Assembly (NCBI RefSeq): GCF_002939865.1
Contig: NZ_MDEE01000017.1
Coordinates: 1-64,000 of the forward strand
Direction: 5' to 3'
From: Xanthomonas dyei
GTDB taxonomy: Bacteria > Pseudomonadota > Gammaproteobacteria > Xanthomonadales > Xanthomonadaceae
Length of the DNA: 64,000 nt
In this document: positions 55,123-63,415 of the stretch, one piece after another
How positions within the stretch are numbered: the first letter of the stretch is position 1
Layout: each line of letters begins with the position of its first letter
Program-made: the position numbers and the translations under genes
Notes under the pieces: generated by a model
The model's input: the letters and a program-made list of their open reading frames with translations, nothing else
Told to the model about the DNA's origin: nothing
The model's database searches: none

Positions 55123-56625
55123 ATGCCGCATGAGGGTGGCAAACTGGAGCAGCTGAAGATCCTTCTGGTGGAAGATTCACCGGAAGATGCCGAGCTGTTG
55201 TCCGATCAGTTGCTCGATGCCGGCATCGATGCGGCATTCGAGCGCGTGGACAGCGAGCCGTCGCTGCGCGGCGCGCTGGAGACGTTTCACCCGGACATCG
55301 TGCTGTCGGATCTGAGCATGCCCGGATTTTCCGGCTATCAGGCGTTGCGCCTGGTGCGTCAGAACGGCGCCACCCCCTTCATCTTCGTCTCCGGCACCAT
55401 GGGGGAGGAGACTGCGGTCAAGGCGCTGCAGGACGGCGCCAACGACTACATCATCAAGCACAACCCCACGCGGCTACCGAGCGCGGTGATGCGCGCCATC
55501 CGCGAGGCGCGTGCCGAGCTCGAACGCCAGCGTGTGGAGAGCGAGCTGATGCGTGCGCAGCGGCTGGAAAGCCTGGCGATGCTGGCAGCCGGCCTGAGCC
55601 ACGATTTACGCAATATCCTGCAGCCGTTGCTGATCGTGCCCGACCTGCTGGCTGGGCGCACCGACGACCCGCAGCTGCGTCAACTGGCCAACGTGGTGGC
55701 CGAATGCGGCCGGCGCGGGCACGAGATGGCCGAGTCGATGTTGTCGTTCGTGCGTGGCTCCAACAAGCCGCGCGAGCAGGTGTCCATCGCCAATCTGTTC
55801 CAGGCGGTGCAGATGCTGCTGCGGAGCAGCCTGCCCGATGGCGTGCGGTTGCAGATGGACACGATCGCCTCGGATCTGACCATCGAAGCCAACTACACCG
55901 AATTGCAGCAGTGCCTGCTCAACCTCGGTTTGAACGCGATCCAGGCGATGCCGGGTGGCGGCACCCTGGTGCTGTCGGCCGATCGCTTTGATGCCACGCG
56001 CGTGCGCATGAGCGTGGCCGACACCGGCGTGGGCATGACCGATGAAACGCGCGCACGTCTGTTCAGCCCCTTCTTTACCACCAAGGCCGATGGCACCGGA
56101 TTGGGCCTGATTTCGTGCAAGCGCATCGTGGAAAGCTACGGTGGCAACATCCAGGTCGACAGCCGGCTGGGTGAAGGCACGCGCTTCGACATGATCGTAC
56201 CGATGCGTGGGGCACCCACGGTAGTTGCCGATAGCGAGCCGCCGCTGGCGCTGGGCCATGGGCAGCGCATCCTGCTGGTAGACGGCGAGGCCACCCGGCT
56301 GTCGTTGCTGGGCAATGCCTTGTCCAGCCAGGGCTATCAGCCGCAACTGGCCACCGACGGCGCCGCTGCGCTGCAACTGGTGCAGCAGCACGCAATGCCG
56401 GATCTGGTGATCATCGACAGCGACATCATTCTGCTGTCGGCGGTGAGCGTGCTGCTGAGCATGCAGGAGCTGGGCTACCAGGGGCCGGCGATCGTACTGG
56501 AAGATGTCGGCGCGCCGTTGCAGCGTGCGCATTTTCCGCCCGACATCCCGGTGCACGTGTTGCGCAAACCGCTGGAAATGCGCCGTGTGTTTCGCGCGGT
56601 GGCGCACGCGCTGGAAGTGGCCTGA
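55123..56625 (+). CDS. Hybrid signalling protein: receiver - histidine kinase - receiver
   Basis: 500 residues, cytoplasmic. N-terminal receiver with D63 (VLSDLSMPGFSG), a kinase core with H160 (GLSHDLRNILQPL) and HATPase boxes (NLGLNAIQAMPGGG, VADTGVGM, GTGLGLISCKRIV), then a C-terminal receiver-like domain starting ILLVDGEATRLSLL with Asp in LVIIDSDI and Lys in VLRKPLE. The acidic pocket of the last domain is DGE rather than the usual EDD, so it may be degenerate. Probably accepts or redistributes phosphate from the two preceding proteins. Confidence 0.9.
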   Translation: MPHEGGKLEQLKILLVEDSPEDAELLSDQLLDAGIDAAFERVDSEPSLRGALETFHPDIVLSDLSMPGFSGYQALRLVRQNGATPFIFVSGTMGEETAVKALQDGANDYIIKHNPTRLPSAVMRAIREARAELERQRVESELMRAQRLESLAMLAAGLSHDLRNILQPLLIVPDLLAGRTDDPQLRQLANVVAECGRRGHEMAESMLSFVRGSNKPREQVSIANLFQAVQMLLRSSLPDGVRLQMDTIASDLTIEANYTELQQCLLNLGLNAIQAMPGGGTLVLSADRFDATRVRMSVADTGVGMTDETRARLFSPFFTTKADGTGLGLISCKRIVESYGGNIQVDSRLGEGTRFDMIVPMRGAPTVVADSEPPLALGHGQRILLVDGEATRLSLLGNALSSQGYQPQLATDGAAALQLVQQHAMPDLVIIDSDIILLSAVSVLLSMQELGYQGPAIVLEDVGAPLQRAHFPPDIPVHVLRKPLEMRRVFRAVAHALEVA

Positions 56626-56714
56626 GGCCACGCATGTACGCTGCGCGTGCAGCGATGCGCCTGCAGCGCGCAGCAACAGTTGACGCTGAGGCCGGCCGCA
56701 TGCGCGAATACCGC

Positions 56715-57224
56715 ATGACCACCGTGCTTCTCAGCCTCGGCAGCAATGTCCAGCCGACCCACTACCTGCGCCTGGCCGTCGCCGCCTTGCGCGCGCGCTT
56801 TGGCCAGCTCGACGTCTCCCCGGCGTATCGCACGCCGGCGGTGGGCTTCGATGGGCCGGACTTCGTCAATAACGCCGTGGCCTTGCAGACCGATCTGGAC
56901 CTGCTGACACTCGACCAGTGGTTGCATGCGCTGGAAGATGCGCACGGGCGCGATCGCAGCGGGCCGCGTTTCAGCGACCGTACCCTGGATGTGGACGTGG
57001 TGTTCTTCGGCGATTGCATCGTCGAAGGGCCCGGCCATCTGCGCATCCCGCGTCCCGAGCTCAAGCATGCCTTCGTGCTCAAGCCGCTGGCCGACATCGC
57101 GCCGGACTTCGTCGACCCGCTGAGCGGACGGACGCTGGCTGCGCTTTGGCAGGCGCATCCGCACTACGGCAGTGCGTTCACCACGGTGGAGCTGGATGCG
57201 CCTGCGCTGAGTGCTGCGCAGTAG
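56715..57224 (+). CDS. folK: Hydroxymethyldihydropterin pyrophosphokinase FolK
   Basis: 169 residues. Transfers pyrophosphate from ATP to 6-hydroxymethyl-7,8-dihydropterin in folate synthesis. Motifs: LLSLGSNVQPTHYLRLAV, SPAYRTPAVGFDGPDFVNNAV, and the magnesium/catalytic block GPRFSDRTLDVDVVFFGD, then IPRPELKHAFVLKPLADIAP. ATG 56715 (MTTVLLSLG) is chosen; a longer frame begins upstream without homology. The convergent pteridine reductase across 287 bases acts in the same cofactor area. Confidence 0.95.
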   Translation: MTTVLLSLGSNVQPTHYLRLAVAALRARFGQLDVSPAYRTPAVGFDGPDFVNNAVALQTDLDLLTLDQWLHALEDAHGRDRSGPRFSDRTLDVDVVFFGDCIVEGPGHLRIPRPELKHAFVLKPLADIAPDFVDPLSGRTLAALWQAHPHYGSAFTTVELDAPALSAAQ

Positions 57225-57511
57225 TGCCGGTGTGTGGTGCAGCTGGCGGTGCTGCATGACCGTCGCGAAAGTGACGTCATGTTCGGCGCGGATCGGCTTG
57301 TACGCATGCGTATGCCGATCACTGACGAAGCATGCCGCACACGCGTGCGTTCGTACGATGTTCGTGTCAGAGCGTCTAACGAAACATCGCGGGCAGTCGC
57401 CAGCTGGATGTGGCTAGCGCACTCAGGATCGGAATCTACGGATGTTACGTCGCGCACCGCGCACCGGCTGCGCCCGCCTGACGGTGCGCGTGGTCGTGCT
57501 ATCAGCGGCTC

Positions 57512-58249
57512 TCAACTGAGTTGACGGCCGCCATCCACATGCAAGGTCTGGCCGGTGATAAAGCTGGCGTCGTCCAGCAACCAGCGCACCGCCTCGGCGA
57601 TTTCTTCCGGCGTGCCGATGCGCGCCAGCGGCGTGCGGGCGAGCAGCGCCTGCTTGGCGTCGGATGATTTGCCTTCCTCCGGCCACAGGATGGCGCCAGG
57701 CGCGACAGCATTGACGCGCACCTGCGGTGCCAGCTCCAGCGCCAGTGAGCGGGTCAGCATCTCCAGCGCGCTCTTGGAAGCGCCGTATAGCGGGTGGTTG
57801 CGCATCGGCTGCTGTGCATGCAGGTCGGTGAGATTGACGATGGCGCCGCGGTGCTGACGCAGCTGCGCAGCAGCGGCCTGGGCAATGAAGAATGGTGCGC
57901 GCGCATTGACCGCGAACAGCTCGTCCCACTGCGCCGGCGTGGCTTCGCCCACTGCGGTGGGATAAAACGCCGAGGCGTTGTTGACCACGCCATCCAGGCG
58001 GCCGAATGCGTCGATGCACGCGGCGACCAGTTGCGCCGGTGCGTGCGGCAGGCGCAGATCCGCGTGCAAGGCCTGCGCGCTGCCTGCGCGTTGCGCACAC
58101 AGCTCGGCCACGCGTGCGCGCAGCGCGTCGGCGGACTGATGCGCATGCAGGGCAACCCGGTAGCCGGCGGCGTGCAGCGTGGTGGCGATCTGCGCGCCGA
58201 TGCGGCGGCCTGCGCCGGTGATCAACACCACCTTGGAACTGTCTGTCAT
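57512..58249 (-). CDS. folM: Pteridine reductase (short-chain dehydrogenase)
   Basis: 245 residues. NADPH-dependent reduction of dihydropterins/dihydrofolate. The cofactor motif TGAGRRIGAQIATTL with the extra arginine is characteristic of PTR1/FolM-type enzymes; NNASAFYPT, catalytic Tyr-x3-Lys in YGASKSALEM, and DGGRQLS at the end complete the fold. Divergent from the MidA-like gene across 67 bases. Confidence 0.9.
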   Translation of the reverse strand: MTDSSKVVLITGAGRRIGAQIATTLHAAGYRVALHAHQSADALRARVAELCAQRAGSAQALHADLRLPHAPAQLVAACIDAFGRLDGVVNNASAFYPTAVGEATPAQWDELFAVNARAPFFIAQAAAAQLRQHRGAIVNLTDLHAQQPMRNHPLYGASKSALEMLTRSLALELAPQVRVNAVAPGAILWPEEGKSSDAKQALLARTPLARIGTPEEIAEAVRWLLDDASFITGQTLHVDGGRQLS

Positions 58250-58316
58250 GGCGTACTCGCTCGGCGTTGCAAAGGGCTCGGCTATCCTGTGCATTGTCCC
58301 CGCAACCGGTGCCCGC

Positions 58317-59501
58317 ATGCACGCCGACCTTCCCACCCCCGATTCGGACGCGCTGGCGCACAGCGAGCGACTGGCTGCGCATGTGCGCGCCGAAATCCAG
58401 GCCGCCGGCGGTGCGATCCCGTTTTCGCGTTTCATGGAGCTGGCGTTGTATGCGCCGGGTCTTGGCTATTACAGCGCCGGGTCGAGCAAGTTTGGCGAGG
58501 CCGGCGACTTCGTCACCGCGCCCGAGCTGGGTCCGTTGTTTGCCGCCACCGTGTCCGGTGCGCTGGCGCCGGTATTGCAGCAGCTTGGGCCGCAGGCGCG
58601 CATGCTGGAAGTGGGTGGCGGCAGCGGCGCATTTGCCGAAGTCACGCTCAAGCGGCTGCTGGAGCTGGATGCGCTGCCCGAGCGCTACGCGATTCTCGAA
58701 CCCAGTGCGGACCTGCGCGAGCGTCAGCGCGAGCGCCTGGGGCGCAGCCTGATCCCGCCGGTGTTCGATCTGGTCGAATGGCTGGATGGCCCGTTTCCTG
58801 ACGATTGGGACGGCGTGCTGTTCGCCAACGAGGTGATCGATGCATTGCCCACGCCGCGCTTTGCGATCCGCGAGGGCGAGGTCTACGAAGAAACCGTGGT
58901 GCTCGATGCGCAGCAGCAATTTGCGCGTGGCGAGCAGCCGGCCGATGCATTGTTGAGCGCGGCGGTGCGGCATCTGGAGCGCTATCTGGAGCAGCCCTTC
59001 GCCGATGGTTATCGCTCCGAGTTGTTGCCGCAGCTGCCGTACTGGATCCAGGCGGTGGCCGGCGGTTTGAAGCGCGGTGCGATGGTGTTTGTCGACTACG
59101 GCTATCCGCGCGGCGAGTTCTATCGCGCGCAGCGCGAGGACGGCACCTTGCGTGCGTTCTATCGCCATCGCATGCATGAGGACCTATATCGCTGGCCCGG
59201 CCTGCAGGACCTGACCGCGTCGGTGGATTTCACCGCGCTGGCGGAGGCCGGTACCGGTGCCGGTTTCGAGCTGGCGGGTTACTGCACGCAGGCCAGTTTC
59301 CTGCTGGGCAACGGCCTGGATGCGTTGCTGACGCAGGCCGATACGCGCACCGATGAAGTGGGGCGCATGCGCCTGCGCGAGCAGATCAAGCGGCTGACCT
59401 TGCCCAGCGAAATGGGCGAGCGTTTTCAGGTGATGGGCTTCGTACGCGATGTGGATATTGCGCCCGCATTTTTGGCCGGCGATCTTACATGGCGGCTGTA
59501 A
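58317..59501 (+). CDS. MidA-family SAM-dependent methyltransferase (NDUFAF7-like)
   Basis: 394 residues. The family methylates an arginine in the NDUFS2 subunit of respiratory complex I in mitochondria; bacterial members are less studied. Landmarks: IPFSRFMELALYAPGLGYYS, KFGEAGDFVTAPELG, SAM-binding EVGGGSGAFAEVTL, GVLFANEVIDALP and VFVDYGYPRGEFY. The start at 58317 lies just before the conserved region. Overlaps the VanZ-like gene by 13 bases. Confidence 0.9.
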   Translation: MHADLPTPDSDALAHSERLAAHVRAEIQAAGGAIPFSRFMELALYAPGLGYYSAGSSKFGEAGDFVTAPELGPLFAATVSGALAPVLQQLGPQARMLEVGGGSGAFAEVTLKRLLELDALPERYAILEPSADLRERQRERLGRSLIPPVFDLVEWLDGPFPDDWDGVLFANEVIDALPTPRFAIREGEVYEETVVLDAQQQFARGEQPADALLSAAVRHLERYLEQPFADGYRSELLPQLPYWIQAVAGGLKRGAMVFVDYGYPRGEFYRAQREDGTLRAFYRHRMHEDLYRWPGLQDLTASVDFTALAEAGTGAGFELAGYCTQASFLLGNGLDALLTQADTRTDEVGRMRLREQIKRLTLPSEMGERFQVMGFVRDVDIAPAFLAGDLTWRL

Positions 59502-59902
59502 CGCGGGCGCTGCGCCCGTTTCATCGGCCGCGGTTGTGGGTGGGGTTGTGGATCGCTGCGATCGTGGTGGTGATTGCGGTCTGCATGGGGCCGCCGCCGG
59601 TGATTCCGGAGCTGCCGGATAACAGCGACAAGGGCGAGCACTTTTTGACATTTGCCTTGTTGTGCTGGGGCGCGGTGCAGTTGTTTGCTACCCGTCGCAC
59701 GCAGCTCGTTGCAGCCATCGGTTTGGTGGGGTTGGGGATCGGCATCGAGATCGCGCAGGGCGCACTGACGACCAATCGAAGCGCCGACCCGTACGACGCA
59801 CTGGCCGATACGCTGGGTATCGTGGCCGGTTTATGCCTGGCGTGGACACCGTTGCGCTTTGTGATGTTGCGGATCGATCAACGCTTGTTTGCGCGGCGTT
59901 GA
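59489..59902 (+). CDS. VanZ-like membrane protein
   Basis: 137 residues with four hydrophobic segments (LWVGLWIAAIVVVIAVCM, FLTFALLCWGAVQLF, VAAIGLVGLGIGIEIAQGAL, LADTLGIVAGLCLAW). The ELPDNSDKGEHFLTF and EIAQ...RSADPYDALADTLG blocks are typical of the VanZ-like family. Function is unknown. Translationally coupled to the upstream methyltransferase. Confidence 0.85.
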   Translation: MAAVTRALRPFHRPRLWVGLWIAAIVVVIAVCMGPPPVIPELPDNSDKGEHFLTFALLCWGAVQLFATRRTQLVAAIGLVGLGIGIEIAQGALTTNRSADPYDALADTLGIVAGLCLAWTPLRFVMLRIDQRLFARR

Positions 59903-60053
59903 GTTGCGTGTGCGCCTGCGTGTACGAACGCTCGCGTGCGTGAAGCATTATCGCTATCAGGTTGATGTGCTGGCGATGGCGCATTGACGCGTTGGTAGCG
60001 CGCACCGAATCGCTGTAGCAGCCGAGTGCATATTTCAACTCTCAGATCCGGTG

Positions 60054-60082
60054 CATGGCTGCTGCGTTGCGCAGCAGCCATG
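60054..60082. terminator. Perfect 13-bp hairpin between convergent genes
   Basis: CATGGCTGCTGCG, TTG loop, CGCAGCAGCCATG. Placed between the 3' ends of the VanZ-like gene and the TonB-dependent receptor gene; there is no T-tract, so bidirectional termination is inferred from position and stem strength. Confidence 0.5.
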
Positions 60083-60129
60083 CCACCATCATCGGATGCG
60101 GCGCTGGTCCCAGCCGTTGGATCTGCGAG

Positions 60130-62175
60130 TTACAGCTTCATGTTCAAACCGAGATAGAGCTGGCGTCCTGCCGCTGGCGAAAACATCGGCTGCGCCTGGC
60201 TCCAGAAGAAGCTGTCGTACCACACGTAGGCATACTCGCGGCCGGTGGCGTTGCGAACCTGCAGGTCCACGCTCCAGGCAGGAGTGATGGTGTACCTGGC
60301 GGTGAGATCCAGGGTGGCGAAACCGCCGTATTTGCCGGCTATATTGCGTTCTTCCAGATAATAATCGCCTTGCGCGCGGCCCTGCAGGCCTAAGCGCAGC
60401 GCATCGGTTGGCCGGTACTCGACACCGATGTTGCTGATGTAACGCGGCGTTGCCGCTACCTCACGGCCGACCAGCGACACGCTGGCATCGCGGTCGTCGC
60501 GTTCGATCTTCGCTTCCTGATAGGCGTGCGATGCCCATAGCGTCCACTTGTCGCCCAGCTGCGCATTGATCTGCGCGTCCACGCCGCGCCGGCGTGTCTT
60601 GCCCAGGGTGACGGTGGTGCCGGTGGCGGGCATGTTGGAGACTTCGTTGGCCGCGTCCTGCTGCCACACCGCGATGCGCGCCTGGCTGCCGTGGAATGGA
60701 CTGAATTTCATGCCCAGTTCCATGCCGGTATTGGTGGACGGGCGCACGTCCGGCTGCCCGACGGTGAGGTAGGCCGGTGCGGTGGACCCGGTCAGCACCT
60801 GGAAGGTACGGCCCCAGTTGGCATAGACGTTGGTGGTCGGGGTGAACGCGTAGACCAGGCTCAGTTTGGGCTGCTCGATGGTGCCGTAGCGCTGCAGCGG
60901 TGCATGCACGCCGCCCGGCAGTTGGGTGTCGCCATCGAAGCGATCCACGCGGTAGGCCGGTACGATCTTCAGCGCCTCGATCGGCTGATAGATCGCCTGC
61001 ACGTAGGCGCCCCAGTTGTCGAAGGTGTGGCGGTCGTCGTTCTGGATGCGTGCCGGCGTGGCGTTGAAGTTGGTGGGCTCGGCATAGCGGAAGCGTTCGC
61101 GTCGGTAGGCGTTGTCCTGATGCTCGTAGTTGACGCCGCCTTCCAGGGTGAGCGTGTCGCTGCTGCGCCAGGTCAGCGTGTTGAGCATGCCGACCTGGGT
61201 TTCGTCCCAACTGCGGCGCTGGCGTGGTGCGTTGCCGGTGGGTAGGTCACTGAAGGTCACCTTGCGGTCGTCTTCGTACCTGTTGTAGTACAGCTTGGTG
61301 CCCAGGAACAGGTGCTCGGCCAGCTTCAGGTCCATGTGCACGCCGAGCTGGCGCATGTCGCGGTCGTCGCCGTCGTTGCGGTTGCGCAGGTCCGAGCTGC
61401 GACGGTCTGCCTGCATTTCCGCAGCGGTCATGAAGCCGGGTTCGTCGGCCTGGTTGTGGTAGATGCGGGCGGTCAGGCCGATGCGCATGCCGTCGTCGAG
61501 GTTGCCGTAGAACCATTTGCCGCCCAGCGAGTATTTGCTGGAGGTGTCGTGGTCGCGGTAGCCATCGGAGGCCTGCACACCGATGAAATAGTTCTGCGCA
61601 AAGCCGTCGCGCTCGCGGCCCACGGCTAGCTGTGCATCGCGGGTATTGAAGCTGCCGTAGGTCAGGCGCACATCGGTGTCATTGCCGCCCTGACGCGTGC
61701 CGAAATTGATGTTGCCCCCAATATTGTGCAAGCCGTAGCGCGGATCGTTGGTGCCGCGCACCACCTCGATGTAGCTGATTTCCAGCGGGAACAGCATGTC
61801 GATGAAGCGCTGGTTGCCGCTGTTGACGTTGCTGGGGATTCCGTCGATCAGCGTCTTGATCGCATTGAGGTAGCCCTCGCCATTGAACGCGCGAAAGCTG
61901 ACCTTGCCGGATTCGGCGCCTTGCCGGGTTTCGGTGAGCTGGATGCCGGGCATCTGCCCAAGCAGCTCCCAGCTGTAGGACACGTTCTTGTCTTCGATCT
62001 GGTCGGCGCCCAGCACGTCCACCGAGGTCAGCACCTGATGCGCGGTGAGTTGGCCTTCGCCCTGCTGGTGGACATCGACCTTGCCGAGCGTCAGCGCCGA
62101 ATCCGACGATTGCGCACGCGCTTCGGCGACAAACAGGACGGCAGCCACTGCCGCCACGAGAATATGGATCTTCAT
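60130..62175 (-). CDS. TonB-dependent outer-membrane receptor
   Basis: 681 residues. Signal peptide MKIHILVAAVAAVLFVAEARA; plug domain (about 35-150: IEDKNVSYSWELLGQMPGIQL, LIDGIPSNVNSGNQRFIDML, YIEVVRGTNDPRYGLHNIGG) and a 22-strand barrel with the terminal GRQLYLGLNMKL. Probably imports a metal complex or siderophore using TonB energy. A Zur-like box lies 55 bases upstream and a prolyl-4-hydroxylase-type oxygenase gene lies next upstream, an arrangement reminiscent of PiuA-PiuC-like pairs. Ligand unknown. Confidence 0.92.
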   Translation of the reverse strand: MKIHILVAAVAAVLFVAEARAQSSDSALTLGKVDVHQQGEGQLTAHQVLTSVDVLGADQIEDKNVSYSWELLGQMPGIQLTETRQGAESGKVSFRAFNGEGYLNAIKTLIDGIPSNVNSGNQRFIDMLFPLEISYIEVVRGTNDPRYGLHNIGGNINFGTRQGGNDTDVRLTYGSFNTRDAQLAVGRERDGFAQNYFIGVQASDGYRDHDTSSKYSLGGKWFYGNLDDGMRIGLTARIYHNQADEPGFMTAAEMQADRRSSDLRNRNDGDDRDMRQLGVHMDLKLAEHLFLGTKLYYNRYEDDRKVTFSDLPTGNAPRQRRSWDETQVGMLNTLTWRSSDTLTLEGGVNYEHQDNAYRRERFRYAEPTNFNATPARIQNDDRHTFDNWGAYVQAIYQPIEALKIVPAYRVDRFDGDTQLPGGVHAPLQRYGTIEQPKLSLVYAFTPTTNVYANWGRTFQVLTGSTAPAYLTVGQPDVRPSTNTGMELGMKFSPFHGSQARIAVWQQDAANEVSNMPATGTTVTLGKTRRRGVDAQINAQLGDKWTLWASHAYQEAKIERDDRDASVSLVGREVAATPRYISNIGVEYRPTDALRLGLQGRAQGDYYLEERNIAGKYGGFATLDLTARYTITPAWSVDLQVRNATGREYAYVWYDSFFWSQAQPMFSPAAGRQLYLGLNMKL

Positions 62176-62229
62176 GGATCGAACGACACCGATGCGAAAA
62201 GGAGCTGATCACCCCATGTGCCAGCTAAT

Positions 62230-62252
62230 GAAATATTATAACATATGATAAG
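62230..62252. promoter_or_regulatory. AT-rich imperfect palindrome, Zur-like box
   Basis: Begins GAAATATTATAAC and ends ATATGATAAGC. It matches 16 of 23 positions of the recalled proteobacterial Zur consensus, best in the first half (GAAAT-x-TTATAA). Fur-type or promoter function is an alternative. Confidence 0.4.
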
Positions 62253-62367
62253 CGTGCTCCTCGCGGCGCGCTGGAGCGGGTGGCATGACGGGACGCGGTG
62301 CGCACCGCAATGGGCGCGCTGGGCGATGCGTCGGGCGATGAAGCTGGCTGTTGGGCGTGATGCTCGA

Positions 62368-63228
62368 TCAGTCCGGCAGGCACGCCGCGCGCTCGCGCAG
62401 CCACTTGGTCGCCACCCACTTTTCGCCGGCCAGGACCGGGGAGCCGGCATGCAGGCTGCGCGTCATCGGGTGCGGGCGGTCGTAGCTGAAGAACACCGCG
62501 TTGCCCTCGATCGCGGCAATGTCCAGATGCACATCGGGAAAGCGCGTGGCGCCGCCGCGGTCGGGCGTGTTGAGGTACATCACCAACGAGGCGACGCGTT
62601 GCCCGCCGGCTTGCAGCAACACCGGGGTGCCGGCTGCGTCGGGGTCGAAGTAATCGTAGTGCGGCTGATATTCGGCGCCGGTGCCGTAGCGCAAGACCTG
62701 CAAGCCTTCGCCGTGATCCACCGGCCAGTCGAGCAGACGGGCGATGCGTGCTTCGATGCGTTGGCAGAGCGCATCCTGCCCGAGTTGCAAACACATGCTG
62801 TCGCTGGTGCGTGCGGCGTGCACCACATGTGCACCGTTGGCGTTGTCCACCGTGCGCGAGCGCGCAAGGCGCGGCTGCGCGAGGGCGATCACTGCATCGC
62901 ATTCGGCATCGGATAAAAAGCCACCCAGCACCATCACGCGCGGCAACTGCATGCACATCAACACGCGCACCTGGCGATCGCCCAGATCCAGCAGCGATGC
63001 ATCGCTGTCCTGCAGCAGCGCCGGCACGCGCACCGGCATCGGCAATCCATGTGTTTGCGCGTGCTGCTGGATGTGCGCACGCACCAGCGCTTCGACTGCA
63101 TCGATGGCGTCCTGCATGTTCCAGCCACGATCCAGCAGCGGTTGCAGCGCGTGCTCGGGCGGTTGGCCGGCCAAGGCCTGCGCCACGATCCAGTCGGCCA
63201 GGGCGCTGGGGATATCGGTGAGTGTCAT
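62368..63228 (-). CDS. 2-oxoglutarate/Fe(II) oxygenase, prolyl-4-hydroxylase alpha type
   Basis: 286 residues. The C-terminal P4Hc domain has the iron ligands H-x-D in PHYDYFD and distal His in RSLHAGSPV, and the 2-oxoglutarate-binding Lys in GEKWVATKW. The N-terminal 90 residues form a separate helical region. The start MTLTDIPSAL is preferred over an ATG ten codons upstream. It lies 192 bases before the TonB receptor gene on the same strand. Substrate unknown. Confidence 0.88.
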   Translation of the reverse strand: MTLTDIPSALADWIVAQALAGQPPEHALQPLLDRGWNMQDAIDAVEALVRAHIQQHAQTHGLPMPVRVPALLQDSDASLLDLGDRQVRVLMCMQLPRVMVLGGFLSDAECDAVIALAQPRLARSRTVDNANGAHVVHAARTSDSMCLQLGQDALCQRIEARIARLLDWPVDHGEGLQVLRYGTGAEYQPHYDYFDPDAAGTPVLLQAGGQRVASLVMYLNTPDRGGATRFPDVHLDIAAIEGNAVFFSYDRPHPMTRSLHAGSPVLAGEKWVATKWLRERAACLPD

Positions 63229-63415
63229 CCCGCTACAGTGCATGCCAACGTGTGGCATCTATGTGTCAAATGTGTCGTGGTAAGACAAATGCAACAGACG
63301 GCCCCTATAAAGGTGACGGGGATCTTGAACGTGCTCGCCACTGCAGTGAGCGGAACGCAACCAATTCTTGACGACTCCTCTTCATACCGGACCCTTTGAC
63401 CTGGAGATCAGCCGT

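Noticed and set aside
57423..59177. A 584-codon minus-strand frame
   Set aside because: It covers the pteridine reductase in another frame and the MidA-like gene in antisense; both of those have clear motifs.
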